Made by a program: the position numbers and the translations under genes. Below the pieces are notes generated by a model. That model searched no databases and was not told the DNA's origin. It saw only the letters and a program-made list of their open reading frames with translations. A stretch of 18,237 bases of DNA, from the NCBI RefSeq assembly GCF_000966975.1, contig NZ_JZWV01000282.1, forward strand, positions 1 to 18,237, in the 5' to 3' direction. The number at the start of each line of letters is the position of its first letter. Positions within the stretch are counted from its first letter, which is position 1. This document shows, one piece after another, positions 8,505 to 15,760 of this stretch. This DNA comes from Streptomyces katrae. GTDB taxonomy: Bacteria > Actinomycetota > Actinomycetes > Streptomycetales > Streptomycetaceae.

Positions 8505-9578
8505 ATGAACTCGGCCATTTCCACCATTGACGACACCGATCGTGCGCTCGTCCACGCCCTGCAGCTCGCGCCCCGCGCCAGCTGGGAGCGGCTTGCGCCG
8601 GTGCTCGGCGCGCGCCCGGAGACCCTGGCCCGCCGCTGGGAGCGGATGACGTCCGCCGGGGAGGCCTGGGTGTCGGGGCTGGGGCTGCGGACGGGGAGCC
8701 AGGCGCCCTGTATGGCGTGGGTCGAGGTGATGTGCGCGGCGGGCACCTCTCCGGCGGTGGGCGCGGCCCTGGCGGGTGACGCGCACACGATGGGCGTGGA
8801 GCACAGCACCGGCGGCCGTGACCTGTTGGCCTTCGTGGCCGTACCGGACCTGCACATGCTGTTCCGGTACCTGTCGTTCCGGGTGCAGCGGATCCCGGGG
8901 GTGACCGGGACCCGGTCCTCGATGGTCACCGCGGTGCACTCGGCTCCCGATCGCTGGCGGATGGACCACCTGTCCCCGGCGCAGGCCGCCCTGCTGACCG
9001 GGCGTACCCGCCGGAACGCGGGCGCGCCGGGGGCGGCCGGGGCGGCGCCGCCGGTGGCGCCGGTGGCCGAGGAGGACCGGCCGCTGATGATGGCGCTGGC
9101 CGCGGACGGGCGGCGCAGCGTGGCCTCGCTGGCGCGGGAGTCGGGGATGAGCGAGTCGACCGTACGGCGCCGGCTGAGCCGGCTGGAGGCGGGGCAGAGC
9201 CTGCGCTACAGCTGTGCGATGGCCTCGGGGCTGTCCGGCTGGCCGGTGTCGGCGACCTTGTGGGCCGAGGTGCGCGAGCACGAGGTGGCCGACTGCGCGG
9301 CGGTGGCGGCGGGGCTGCGCGAGACGCGGACCTGCATGTCCGTGAGCGGCACCTGGAACTTCATGATCAGCGCGCGGCTGCGGACCATCGAGGGGCTGGC
9401 CCGCTACACCGCCGACCTGTCCCGGCGGCTGCCGGGGCTGCGGATCACCGACTCCGCGGTGGCGCTGCACGTGCGCAAGTCGGAGGCGCAGGAGCTGGAC
9501 CAGACGGGGCGGCGGCTGCGGACGGTCCGGCCGGACATCTGGACGGACCCGGCACCGGGCGTCCCGGACCGGACCTGA
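8505..9578 (+). CDS. Tandem-domain Lrp/AsnC family transcriptional regulator
   Basis: This 357-aa protein is a duplication of the usual ~150-aa Lrp unit. Repeat 1 has a winged-helix at about residues 7-55 (TDRALVHALQLAPRASWERL, then ARPETLARRWERM), followed by a degenerate ligand domain (~68-145). A Pro/Ala linker (~168-187) joins it to repeat 2, which is closer to consensus: DRPLMMALAADGRRSVASLA and SESTVRRRLSRLE (~190-229), then a RAM-type domain (~245-330). Such tandem AsnC proteins are common in streptomycetes and usually act as one-protein pseudo-dimers. The ligand is unknown. ATG 8505 has AGGGG six nt upstream. The palindrome at 8462 is a candidate operator. Convergent with the permease gene across a long hairpin. 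Confidence 0.88.
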   Translation: MNSAISTIDDTDRALVHALQLAPRASWERLAPVLGARPETLARRWERMTSAGEAWVSGLGLRTGSQAPCMAWVEVMCAAGTSPAVGAALAGDAHTMGVEHSTGGRDLLAFVAVPDLHMLFRYLSFRVQRIPGVTGTRSSMVTAVHSAPDRWRMDHLSPAQAALLTGRTRRNAGAPGAAGAAPPVAPVAEEDRPLMMALAADGRRSVASLARESGMSESTVRRRLSRLEAGQSLRYSCAMASGLSGWPVSATLWAEVREHEVADCAAVAAGLRETRTCMSVSGTWNFMISARLRTIEGLARYTADLSRRLPGLRITDSAVALHVRKSEAQELDQTGRRLRTVRPDIWTDPAPGVPDRT

Positions 9579-9614
9579 CACGGGGGCCGGGGCCCGGACG
9601 CGGGGCCGACGGGC

Positions 9615-9695
9615 CGCCCCCGGCGGGCGGGCGGCGGCACGTACGCCACACCCGCAGTGGGTGGCGTACGCACCGCCGCACGCCGGCCGGGGGCG
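9615..9695. terminator. Long bidirectional hairpin between convergent genes
   Basis: Arms pair over most of 81 nt. CGCCCCCGGC (9615-9624) pairs with 9686-9695; after one mismatch GGCG (9626-9629) pairs with 9681-9684; GCGGCGG (9631-9637) with 9673-9679; after two mismatches C9640 with G9670 and GTACGCCAC (9641-9649) with GTGGCGTAC (9661-9669). The loop is 11 nt. Lying between two converging genes, it most likely stops both transcripts. Confidence 0.72.
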
Positions 9696-9735
9696 CGGGT
9701 ACGGATCGGGGGCTCCGGGCCTCGGGGCTCCGGCT

Positions 9736-11124
9736 TCAGTGCACGAAGGCCGGCTCCGCCGCGGGTTCCGCCGCCGTCTTCCTGGAACCGAGGTGGTTGA
9801 AGGCCAGATTGAGCAGGATCGCGACCACGCAGCCGGTGCTGATGCCGGAGTCGAGGACGACCAGCAGGTCCTTGGGGAAGGCGTGGTAGAAGTTCGGCGC
9901 GGCGATCGGGATCAGGCCGATGCCGACCGAGGCGGCGACGATCAGGGCGTTCTCGCCCTTCTCCATGGCCGCGCCCGCCAGGGTCTGGATGCCGCTGGCC
10001 GCGACCGAGCCGAAGAGCACGATGCCGGCGCCGCCGAGGACGGGCAGCGGGACGACCCCGATGACGGAGGCGGCCACCGGACACAGGCCCAGCAGGATCA
10101 GGATGCCGCCGCCCGCGGCGACGACGAAGCGGCTGCGGACCTTGGTCATCGCGACGAGTCCGATGTTCTGCGCGAAGGCGCTGCACATGAACCCGTTGAA
10201 CAGGGGGCTGAGCGCGCTGCCGAGGGTGTCGGCGCGCAGGCCCCCCTCGATGGTCTTCGCGTCCGCCGGGCGGCCCACGATCTTGCCCAGGGCCAGGATG
10301 TCGGCGGTGGACTCGGTCATGCAGACCAGCATCACGATGCACATCGAGATGATCGCGGCGACCTGGAACTGGGGGGCGCCGAAGTGGAAGGGGGTCGGGA
10401 AGCCGACGAGGTCCGCGTTCCGGACGGCGTCGAAGTTCGCCATGCCCAGCGGTATCGCGACGAGGGTGCCCGCGACCAGGCCGAGCAGGATGGAGATCTG
10501 CTGGAGGAAGCCGCGCAGGAACTTGCGCATGGCCAGGACGATCACCAGGGTGAGGGCGGCCATGCCGATGTTCTTCATGGAGCCGTAGTCGGCGGCGGTG
10601 CGGTTGCCGCCCTGCGACCAGTTGAAGGCCACGGGGAGCAGCGAGACGCCGATCAGGGTGATGACGGTGCCGGTGACCACCGGCGGGAAGAACCGGACGA
10701 GCCGGCCGAAGTAGGGGGCGGCGAGGAAGCCGACCAGTCCGGCGACGATGATCGCGCCGAAGATGACGGGAACGGCGTCGTGCCCCTGCCCCTTGCCGAT
10801 GGCGATCATCGGGGTCACACCGGCGAAGGAGACGCCGTTGACGAAGGGGAGTTTGGCGCCGATCTTCCAGATCCCGAGGGTCTGGAGGAGGGTGGCGAGC
10901 CCTGCGGTGAAGAGGGACGCGCCCATCAGGAAGGCGGTCTCGGTGGCGGAGAGGCCCACGGCGGGGCCGACGATCATGGGCGGGGCCACGACACCCGCGT
11001 ACATGGCGGCCACGTGCTGGAGGCCGCTGGTGAACATCTTGAACGGAGGCAGGGTCTCGTCGACCGGGTGCTTCTCGTCCGGTACTGCGACTGCATCTTT
11101 GCGGAACCTGGGCGCATCGGCCAC
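9736..11124 (-). CDS. NCS2-family nucleobase (xanthine/urate-type) permease
   Basis: The 462-aa protein is a proton-coupled purine or uracil symporter of the NCS2 (uracil-xanthine permease) family, with about 14 membrane segments as a core. Visible hallmarks are FTSGLQHVAAMYAGVVAPPMIVG near the N-terminus, KLPFVNGVSFAGVTPM, VTGTVITLIGVSLLPVA and, in the transport core, CMTESTADILALG and ADTLGSALSPLFNGFMCSAFAQNIGLVAMT. The latter matches the family motif region that ends in xNxG. Position next to deaminase and uricase genes suggests xanthine, urate or a related purine; sequence alone cannot decide. The GTG at 11124 was chosen because GGAGGAAG lies just upstream and the 80 residues before it look non-coding. 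The permease is separated from the upstream deaminase by two hairpins, so it probably has its own promoter. Confidence 0.9.
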   Translation of the reverse strand: MADAPRFRKDAVAVPDEKHPVDETLPPFKMFTSGLQHVAAMYAGVVAPPMIVGPAVGLSATETAFLMGASLFTAGLATLLQTLGIWKIGAKLPFVNGVSFAGVTPMIAIGKGQGHDAVPVIFGAIIVAGLVGFLAAPYFGRLVRFFPPVVTGTVITLIGVSLLPVAFNWSQGGNRTAADYGSMKNIGMAALTLVIVLAMRKFLRGFLQQISILLGLVAGTLVAIPLGMANFDAVRNADLVGFPTPFHFGAPQFQVAAIISMCIVMLVCMTESTADILALGKIVGRPADAKTIEGGLRADTLGSALSPLFNGFMCSAFAQNIGLVAMTKVRSRFVVAAGGGILILLGLCPVAASVIGVVPLPVLGGAGIVLFGSVAASGIQTLAGAAMEKGENALIVAASVGIGLIPIAAPNFYHAFPKDLLVVLDSGISTGCVVAILLNLAFNHLGSRKTAAEPAAEPAFVH

Positions 11125-11415
11125 GGCTTCCTCCGGTCGGTTAAACACGTCGGCAGGGACGTGGGTGTCAGGGAGGTGGTGCGAAAGCGTGCTGGTCGAG
11201 CCTGTATGGAGTTGTGGGTGGAGCTGCTTCTCTGTCCCAAGGGGTGCGGAATCGATTCGCCCAAAAACCGGTTCCACGCGGTGGTTCCAGCCCGGTCGGG
11301 GCTGGGGGTGCCGTGGCAGTGGCGCGGGTGACGCGCTGTGCGGGGAGGGGGTGTCACGAGTCACCGCCCCGGGGGCGCCGTCGGATCTCTCCTCGGGCGC
11401 TTCCCGGGAACGGCT
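11125..11415 (-). other. Leader and upstream region of the permease gene
   Basis: I see no gene here. The region holds a perfect 10-bp palindrome GAATCGATTC (11249-11258), the 8-bp palindrome AACCGGTT (11266-11273) and a direct repeat GGTTCCA (11270-11276 and 11283-11289). No convincing -35/-10 pair was found, and there is no copy of the TCAACA-N3-TGTTGA operator. The palindromes are candidate sites for a different regulator of purine uptake. Confidence 0.35.
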
Positions 11416-11472
11416 GCCGCGGACCCCGCTCGGGTCCGCGGCGGCCGGCCGGGGGCCGTCCCCCCCGGCCGG
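11416..11472 (-). terminator. Two tandem hairpins after the 8-oxoguanine deaminase
   Basis: The first structure met by the transcript is an 11-bp perfect stem (11445-11455 with 11462-11472, loop of 6). The second is GCCGCGGACCC (11416-11426) pairing with GGGTCCGCGGC (11432-11442), loop of 5. They begin 12 nt after the deaminase stop codon. There is no T-run, but two adjacent GC-rich stems in this position strongly suggest termination. Confidence 0.72.
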
Positions 11473-11484
11473 ACTCCGTGGGGA

Positions 11485-12888
11485 TCAGCCCTGCGCGGAG
11501 ATCCGCGCCAGGCGCTGGGCCTCCGCGCGGGTGGACACCGCGATGGCGTCCTCGTCCGCGAAGAGCAGCCGGTTGTTCTCGACGATCTGCTTGCCGTTGA
11601 CGAACGAGGCGGTGACCGGGGCGGCCGCACCGAAGACGAGGGCGGTGACCGGGTCGGCGATCGAGGAGTGCAGGAAGGTGTTCAGGTTCCACAGGACCAG
11701 GTCGGCGCACTTGCCGACCTCCAGCGAACCGATGTTGTCGGCGCGGCCGAGGACCTGGGCGCCGCCGTAGGTGCCCAGGCGCAGCGACTGGCGGGCGTTG
11801 AGCGCGGCCTCGCGGTGCACCGGGTTCAGGCGGTTGATCAGCAGCGCGTTGCGCAGCTCGGTGTGCAGCTCGCCGGACTCGTTGGAGGCGGTGCCGTCCA
11901 CGCCGAGGCCGACCGGGACGCCGGCGGCCAGCATGTCCGGGACGCGGGCGATGCCGGCGGCCAGACGGGCGTTGGAGGAGGGGCAGTGCGCGACACCGGT
12001 CTTGGTCCGGGCGAACGCGGCGATGTCGGAGTCGTTCATGTGGACGCTGTGCGCCATCCACACGTCCTCACCGAGCCAGCCGGTCGACTCGAAGTAGTCG
12101 GTCGGGCCCATGCCGAAGAGCTCGTGGCAGAACTTCTCCTCTTCGACGGTCTCCGAGCCGTGCGTGTGCATGCGCACACCGAGGCGGCGGGCCAGCTCGG
12201 CGCCCTGCTTCAGCAGCTCGGTGGAGACCGAGAAGGGGGAGCAGGGGGCGACGGCGACCTGGGTCATCGCGTCGAAGGAGGCGTCGTGGTACTTCTTGAT
12301 CGTCGCCTCGGTGTCCGCGAGGGCGCCCTCGAGGGTCTCGACGGCGTGGTCCGGCGGCAGGCCGCCGTCCTTCTCGCTGCGGTCCATGGAGCCACGGGCG
12401 AGGGTGAAGCGGACGCCCATCTCGGACGCGGCGCGGATGATCGCGCCGGAGAGGTCGCCGGAGTTCTTGGGGTAGACGTAGTGGTGGTCCATCGCGGTGG
12501 TGACACCGCCGCGGGCCATCGCGGCCAGGGAGCCCTGGGCCGCCGAGTACGCCATCTGCTCGTCGATGCGCGCCCAGGTCGGGTACAGCGCGACGAGCCA
12601 GTTGAAGAGGTTGTGGTCGGTGGCGAGGCCACGCGTGATCCACTGGTAGAAGTGGTGGTGCGTGTTGACCAGACCGGGGGTCACGAGGTGCCCGGTGCCG
12701 TCGATGCGGCGGACGACGTTGTCGAGGTTCTCGGGGGCCTTGCCCGCACCGACGAACTCGATCTTGTTGCCTGCGATGACGACGTGACCCGAGGCGTACT
12801 CGGTGTCGTTGGCGTCGACGGTCGCGATCGCACAGTTCTCGATGACGATGCGCTCTACGGCGCCGTCATGGGCTGCCGATGCTGCCAT
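11485..12888 (-). CDS. 8-oxoguanine deaminase (amidohydrolase superfamily)
   Basis: The 467-aa enzyme belongs to the metal-dependent amidohydrolase group that includes 8-oxoguanine deaminase and the AtzB/TrzN-like chlorohydrolases. Ligands are visible in order: NTHHH with His77 and His79, HTHGSE with His243 and Glu246, MAHSVH with His280, and GLGVDGTASN with Asp331. The PCSPFSVS and HHYVYPKNSGD stretches fit the 8-oxoguanine deaminase branch better than classical guanine deaminase. Deamination of 8-oxoguanine gives urate, the substrate of the uricase encoded just upstream, so genome context supports this activity. An s-triazine or guanine substrate is the main alternative. ATG 12888 has GAGGAAG five nt upstream. 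A 185-nt gap separates it from uricase, with a hairpin at 13034-13058, so part of its expression may be independent. Confidence 0.85.
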   Translation of the reverse strand: MAASAAHDGAVERIVIENCAIATVDANDTEYASGHVVIAGNKIEFVGAGKAPENLDNVVRRIDGTGHLVTPGLVNTHHHFYQWITRGLATDHNLFNWLVALYPTWARIDEQMAYSAAQGSLAAMARGGVTTAMDHHYVYPKNSGDLSGAIIRAASEMGVRFTLARGSMDRSEKDGGLPPDHAVETLEGALADTEATIKKYHDASFDAMTQVAVAPCSPFSVSTELLKQGAELARRLGVRMHTHGSETVEEEKFCHELFGMGPTDYFESTGWLGEDVWMAHSVHMNDSDIAAFARTKTGVAHCPSSNARLAAGIARVPDMLAAGVPVGLGVDGTASNESGELHTELRNALLINRLNPVHREAALNARQSLRLGTYGGAQVLGRADNIGSLEVGKCADLVLWNLNTFLHSSIADPVTALVFGAAAPVTASFVNGKQIVENNRLLFADEDAIAVSTRAEAQRLARISAQG

Positions 12889-12962
12889 GGGACTTCCTCG
12901 TGCTTTCAGTGGCGGTGCGGGCACGGCAAAACCCTGGGGATTTGAGTGCCGGAGCCGGGGGC

Positions 12963-13058
12963 CTGACAGCTGACAGTACTGCCGCCCCGTGTGATGCGTC
13001 CGGGTGCCGATTCAGGAAGCTGTGGGGTGTCGCCCCGGGGCCACTGCGGAGCCCCGGG
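12963..13058 (-). other. Uricase-deaminase spacer with a hairpin and a tandem repeat
   Basis: A perfect 8-bp stem CCCGGGGC/GCCCCGGG (13034-13041 with 13051-13058, loop 9) starts 16 nt after the uricase stop and may attenuate transcription into the deaminase gene. Further on, CTGACAG is repeated head-to-tail (12963-12976) and runs into the palindrome CAGTACTG (12974-12981). No convincing promoter was recognised. Confidence 0.4.
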
Positions 13059-13073
13059 ACGCGCGTGCGCTGC

Positions 13074-13997
13074 TCAGAGGTTGGTCATGTCCACGGGGAT
13101 ACGGGCGTCAGCGCCGTCGCGGAGGACCGTCGCCTCGATCAGACCGTACGGACGGTCCGCGGCGAAGTAGACCTCGTTGTCGTTCTTGAGACCGAAGGGC
13201 TCGAGGTCGACCAGGAAGTGGTGCTTGTTCGGGAGGGAGAAGCGGACCTCGTCGATCTCCGAACGGTGGTTGATGATGCGCGAACCCATCTGGTACAGGG
13301 TCTGCTGCAGCGACAGGGAGTAGGTCTCCGCGAAGGCCTGGAGCATGTGCTTCTTGGTCTCGGCGTAGGACTTCTCCCAGTTGGGCATCCGCTGCTCGTC
13401 GTCCGACCAGTTGAAGCGCCAGCGGCCCGACACCTGGGTGGCCAGGATGCGGTCGTACGCCTCCTGCAGGGTCGTGTACTTGTCCTTCACGTAACCCCAG
13501 AACTCGGAGTTCGTGGAGTTCATGACGATCAGGTCCTTGAGGCCGGAGATGACCTCCCAGTTCTGGCCGTCGTACGTGATCTGGGTGACGCGGGTCTCCA
13601 TGCCCTTGCGGACGAAGGAGTGGTTCACCTCGTCGGAGCCGATGAACTTGGAGTTCGCGTCCGAGGTGGCGATCCGGTCCCAGGCGTACTCCTCGATCCG
13701 GATGCGCGCGCGCTGGATCGGCTCCTGGCTGTTCACGAACCAGCGGGCCAGGTGGATGCCGAACTGCTCGGCGGACTCGATGCCGTACTCCTTGGCGAAC
13801 GCGTACACCGTGTTCTTGGTGGTGTCCGTCGGGAGGACGTTGGCGTTCGAGCCGGAGTAGTGGACGTCGTCCATGTCGCCGGAGAGGGCGACCGAGACGT
13901 TCAGGTCCTTGATGTGGTGCGTGTCGCCGTCCCGCGTGATCTTGACGACGCGGTTCTCTGCTTTGCCGTACTGGTTCTGGCCCAGAATCGTGGCCAT
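13074..13997 (-). CDS. Urate oxidase (uricase)
   Basis: This 307-aa cofactor-free oxidase turns urate, O2 and water into 5-hydroxyisourate and H2O2. The catalytic set is visible: Lys12 in NQYGK, Thr57 in NVLPTDTTKNTVYAFAKE, and the conserved His in LPNKHHF (~259-260). ATQVSGRWRF and DMDDVHYSGSNANV are further family blocks. Length is normal for the two-domain T-fold enzyme. There is no C-terminal peroxisomal-type SKL; the protein is cytosolic. ATG 13997 follows the uraH stop codon after one nucleotide, with GGGAG upstream, so the two are co-transcribed and perhaps coupled in translation. The peroxide it makes fits the catalase gene at the right end, whose promoter carries the same operator. 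Confidence 0.97.
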   Translation of the reverse strand: MATILGQNQYGKAENRVVKITRDGDTHHIKDLNVSVALSGDMDDVHYSGSNANVLPTDTTKNTVYAFAKEYGIESAEQFGIHLARWFVNSQEPIQRARIRIEEYAWDRIATSDANSKFIGSDEVNHSFVRKGMETRVTQITYDGQNWEVISGLKDLIVMNSTNSEFWGYVKDKYTTLQEAYDRILATQVSGRWRFNWSDDEQRMPNWEKSYAETKKHMLQAFAETYSLSLQQTLYQMGSRIINHRSEIDEVRFSLPNKHHFLVDLEPFGLKNDNEVYFAADRPYGLIEATVLRDGADARIPVDMTNL

Positions 13998-13998
13998 G

Positions 13999-14388
13999 CT
14001 AGCTCCCTCGGTAAACGGAGTAGCCGAACGGGTTGAGCAGCAGCGGTACGTGGTAGTGCTCGCCCGGGTTCACCGCGAAGGTGATGGTTACCTCGGGGAA
14101 GAACGCACCGCTGTCCCTTACGCGGGGGGCGTCCTGCTGCGCCTCGGCTTGCTTCTTTTCGAAGTACGTCTCGGTCTCGAAGTCGAGACGCACGTGTGTG
14201 GTGCCCTCCGGCAGGGCCGGCAGGTCCTTGCAGCGCCCGTCGGCGTCGGTGGCGGAGCCGCCCAGGGCCACCCACTCGCCGTCGAGGCCCGTGCGGGCCG
14301 ACAGGGAGATGGCGACGCCCTCGGCGGGGCGGCCGATGCTGGTGTCCAGAATGTGCGTGGACACCGACGCGGTGGTCTCGGTGCTCAT
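13999..14388 (-). CDS. uraH: 5-hydroxyisourate hydrolase (transthyretin-like)
   Basis: The 129-aa protein hydrolyses 5-hydroxyisourate, the unstable product of uricase, to OHCU. It has the transthyretin-related signatures STHILDT with His12, Arg52 in DGRC, the HYHVPLLLNPFGYSVYRGS ending with His111/His113, and the diagnostic C-terminal YRGS tetrapeptide that distinguishes the enzyme from transthyretin. ATG 14388 was chosen because AGGAG lies seven bases before it; the in-frame GTG at 14394 overlaps that site and the uraD stop. It starts two nucleotides after the uraD stop and ends one nucleotide before the uricase start, the middle of a tight operon. The enzyme normally acts as a homotetramer. 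Confidence 0.95.
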   Translation of the reverse strand: MSTETTASVSTHILDTSIGRPAEGVAISLSARTGLDGEWVALGGSATDADGRCKDLPALPEGTTHVRLDFETETYFEKKQAEAQQDAPRVRDSGAFFPEVTITFAVNPGEHYHVPLLLNPFGYSVYRGS

Positions 14389-14390
14389 GT

Positions 14391-14906
14391 TCACTCTCCT
14401 TCTGCGAGCTCGACGAGTCGGGTCAGACGGATCCGGTTGATCTTCACCAGTTCGCCGCGCGCGATCTCTCGCTCCTGCTCGGCGGAGTTGTCGATCCGGA
14501 CCTTGACCGCGTCCCGCATGAACTCACCGGTGGCACCGGTGGCGCAGATGAGGAACACGTGGCCGAACTTCTCCTGGTAGGCCAGGTTCAGTTCGAGGAG
14601 CTCGTTCTTGAGCTCCTCCGAGGCACCGGCCATGCCACGCTGCTCGCGGGCGGAGGTCGGGTCTCCCGGCTTCGGCCGGCCGATCGGCGCGTGGCCTCCC
14701 ATCGCCTCGCCCAGGTCGTCCGCGGTGAGCTCCGCCATGGCGGCCTCGTTCGCGGCGTACAGGGCGTCGGCGGTGGCGAAGGGGCGCTGGGCGAGCATCT
14801 TGCTCCCCCACGCCGAGCTGGCGCACACCTCGTGCAGCTCGGCCGAGGCCGCGCTGTCGTCCAAGGCGTTGAACCGGGTCAGACCCGGGGTCGGGCTCGA
14901 AGTCAC
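14391..14906 (-). CDS. uraD: 2-oxo-4-hydroxy-4-carboxy-5-ureidoimidazoline (OHCU) decarboxylase
   Basis: The 171-aa protein decarboxylates OHCU to (S)-allantoin, the last step of the urate branch. It shows the family features: GGHAPIG with the catalytic His72, SAREQ with Glu88, and the strand FGHVFLICATGATGEFM (114-130). It is the first gene of the operon, about 36 nt behind the promoter at 14949-14978. The GTG at 14906 has GGAGG six to seven bases upstream; the frame opens only there. Translation of uraH begins two nucleotides after its stop. The gene order OHCU decarboxylase, HIU hydrolase, uricase is the reverse of the reaction order. Confidence 0.95.
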   Translation of the reverse strand: MTSSPTPGLTRFNALDDSAASAELHEVCASSAWGSKMLAQRPFATADALYAANEAAMAELTADDLGEAMGGHAPIGRPKPGDPTSAREQRGMAGASEELKNELLELNLAYQEKFGHVFLICATGATGEFMRDAVKVRIDNSAEQEREIARGELVKINRIRLTRLVELAEGE

Positions 14907-14948
14907 GGTAGGCCTCCGTGGCCTGTTGTTGCTTTGACGGGCTGCGCA

Positions 14949-14989
14949 TAGCTAACGCCCTCGGCAACACGGCGTCAACACTTTGTTGA
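14949..14989 (-). promoter_or_regulatory. uraD operon promoter with TCAACA-N3-TGTTGA operator
   Basis: Read on the minus strand, -35 TTGACG (14978-14973) and -10 TAGCTA (14954-14949) are 18 bp apart. The perfect palindrome TCAACA-N3-TGTTGA (14975-14989) covers the -35 box. The 19-nt string TTTCAACAAAGTGTTGACG differs at one base from that of the catalase promoter. This position predicts repression. The start would be near 14942, giving a leader of about 36 nt. Confidence 0.82.
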
Positions 14990-15006
14990 AACTTCTCGTA
15001 CACAAA

Positions 15007-15037
15007 AGCCGCCGCCCGGGTGAATCGGGCGGCGGCT
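15007..15037 (-). terminator. Intrinsic terminator of the small two-gene unit
   Basis: A perfect 12-bp stem, AGCCGCCGCCCG (15007-15018) with CGGGCGGCGGCT (15026-15037), loop of 7, is followed on the minus strand by TTTTGTGT. This is the clearest intrinsic terminator of the window. It ends transcription from the HTH gene just before the uraD promoter, insulating that operon. Confidence 0.88.
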
Positions 15038-15060
15038 CGTGACCGTCGGTGGAGCGTCCC

Positions 15061-15471
15061 TCACTCCTGGGTGTTCTGCTTCGCCGCCTTGGCGGGCTTG
15101 TTCTGGGCGCCGGAGTCCCGGTTCAGATAGTTGTAGACCGTGAAACGGCTTACGCCCAGGGCGCCCGCGACCGTTTCCACGCCGTGGCGGACGGAGAAGG
15201 CGCCCCGCGCCTCCAGTATGCGTACCACGTCCTGCTTGGACTTCCGGTCGAGCTGCGCCAGCGGCATGCCGTGCCGCCGCTCCAGCGCGGCCAGGATGTG
15301 GTCCAGCGAGTCGGAGAGCTGCGGCAGGCGCACGGCCAGGAGCTCCTGGCCCTCCCAGGTCAGCACGACGTCGTCGGGCTCGGCCTGCGCGGGGTCCATC
15401 AGCTCGCCGCCCATCGCGTCCACCAGCGGCTTGACCGCGGTGACGAAGGGGTGGTCGCGGGGCTCGGTCAT
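15061..15471 (-). CDS. Small HTH_22 (YheO/DauR-like) transcriptional regulator
   Basis: The 136-aa protein ends in a helix-turn-helix of the HTH_22 type: KQDVVRILEARGAFSVRHGVETVAGALGVSRFTVYNYLNR (~79-119), matching the C-terminal domain of YheO/DauR regulators. The usual N-terminal PAS-like YheO domain (about 110 residues) is replaced by a shorter segment (HPFVTAVKPLVDAMGGELMD, DDVVLTWEGQELLAVRLPQL). The C-terminal tail is Lys/Ala/Gln-rich. Its ATG overlaps the stop of the upstream gene (ATGA), so the two are translationally coupled. Location between uraD and hyi makes it a candidate local regulator, or sensor, of urate or glyoxylate genes. The ligand and sites are unknown. Confidence 0.75.
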   Translation of the reverse strand: MTEPRDHPFVTAVKPLVDAMGGELMDPAQAEPDDVVLTWEGQELLAVRLPQLSDSLDHILAALERRHGMPLAQLDRKSKQDVVRILEARGAFSVRHGVETVAGALGVSRFTVYNYLNRDSGAQNKPAKAAKQNTQE

Positions 15472-15719
15472 GCTCCGTCCTCACCGATCACGTTGACCTG
15501 GAGCGAGACGCGCGTGGCGCCGGCCTCCAGGGAATCGCGCAGCAGCGCGGCCACCGCGGTCAGCACCCGGTCGGAATCGCCCTCGGCGGTGTTGCCGAAC
15601 GGGCCGACGTCGACCGCGTCCAGCTGAGCCTTCTGGATGATCTCGCGGGCGGCCACGGCGTGGGCGGGGGCCTCTTCGAGATCGAAGGGCTCGGTCGTGA
15701 ACTCCACTCTCAATCGCAC
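15468..15719 (-). CDS. Small MTH1187/YkoF-like (thiamine-binding-like) protein
   Basis: The 83-aa product contains VGPFGNTAEGDSDRVLTAVAALLRDSLEAGATRVSLQVNVIGED (~38-81). This follows the pattern of the MTH1187 family: a P-x-G-T-x-EG turn, a long helix, then a G-x-x-RV strand. Family members bind thiamine or its derivatives as small ferredoxin-like homo-oligomers. The match is by eye and weak in the N-terminal half, so thiamine binding is a suggestion only. The start is GTG 15719 with no ribosome-binding site; a -10 hexamer TAGCTT lies exactly six nt before it, so the transcript is probably leaderless. It is coupled by ATGA to the HTH gene. A thiamine link would be notable because glyoxylate carboligase, which precedes Hyi in the pathway, needs thiamine diphosphate. 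Confidence 0.55.
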   Translation of the reverse strand: MRLRVEFTTEPFDLEEAPAHAVAAREIIQKAQLDAVDVGPFGNTAEGDSDRVLTAVAALLRDSLEAGATRVSLQVNVIGEDGA

Positions 15720-15731
15720 GTCGCCAAGCTA
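15720..15731 (-). promoter_or_regulatory. -10 box for a leaderless transcript
   Basis: On the minus strand TAGCTT (15731-15726) is followed by six bases and then by the GTG start at 15719, the classical spacing of a leaderless mRNA in actinomycetes. No good -35 box is visible 17-18 bp upstream, where CCCGAA/CCGAAA occurs. Confidence 0.5.
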
Positions 15732-15760
15732 CCGGGCGGTCGTGAGATTTCGGGAGTCGG

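Noticed and set aside
9661..11331. Long open frame on the plus strand opposite the permease gene
   Set aside because: The product is dominated by Gly, Asp, Glu, His and Gln and is antisense to an unmistakable NCS2 permease; this is a typical high-GC shadow frame.
11125..11364. 80-residue N-terminal extension of the permease
   Set aside because: The translated extension is Pro/His/Ser-rich with no family similarity, and GTG 11124 has a strong GGAGGAAG site.
11338..12945. 535-codon open frame on the plus strand opposite the 8-oxoguanine deaminase
   Set aside because: The deaminase has all metal ligands in order on the minus strand; the opposite frame has no family features.
12879..14036. Open frame on the plus strand opposite uricase
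   Set aside because: Val/Leu/Asp/Gly-rich shadow of the uricase gene, without a ribosome-binding site or known motif.
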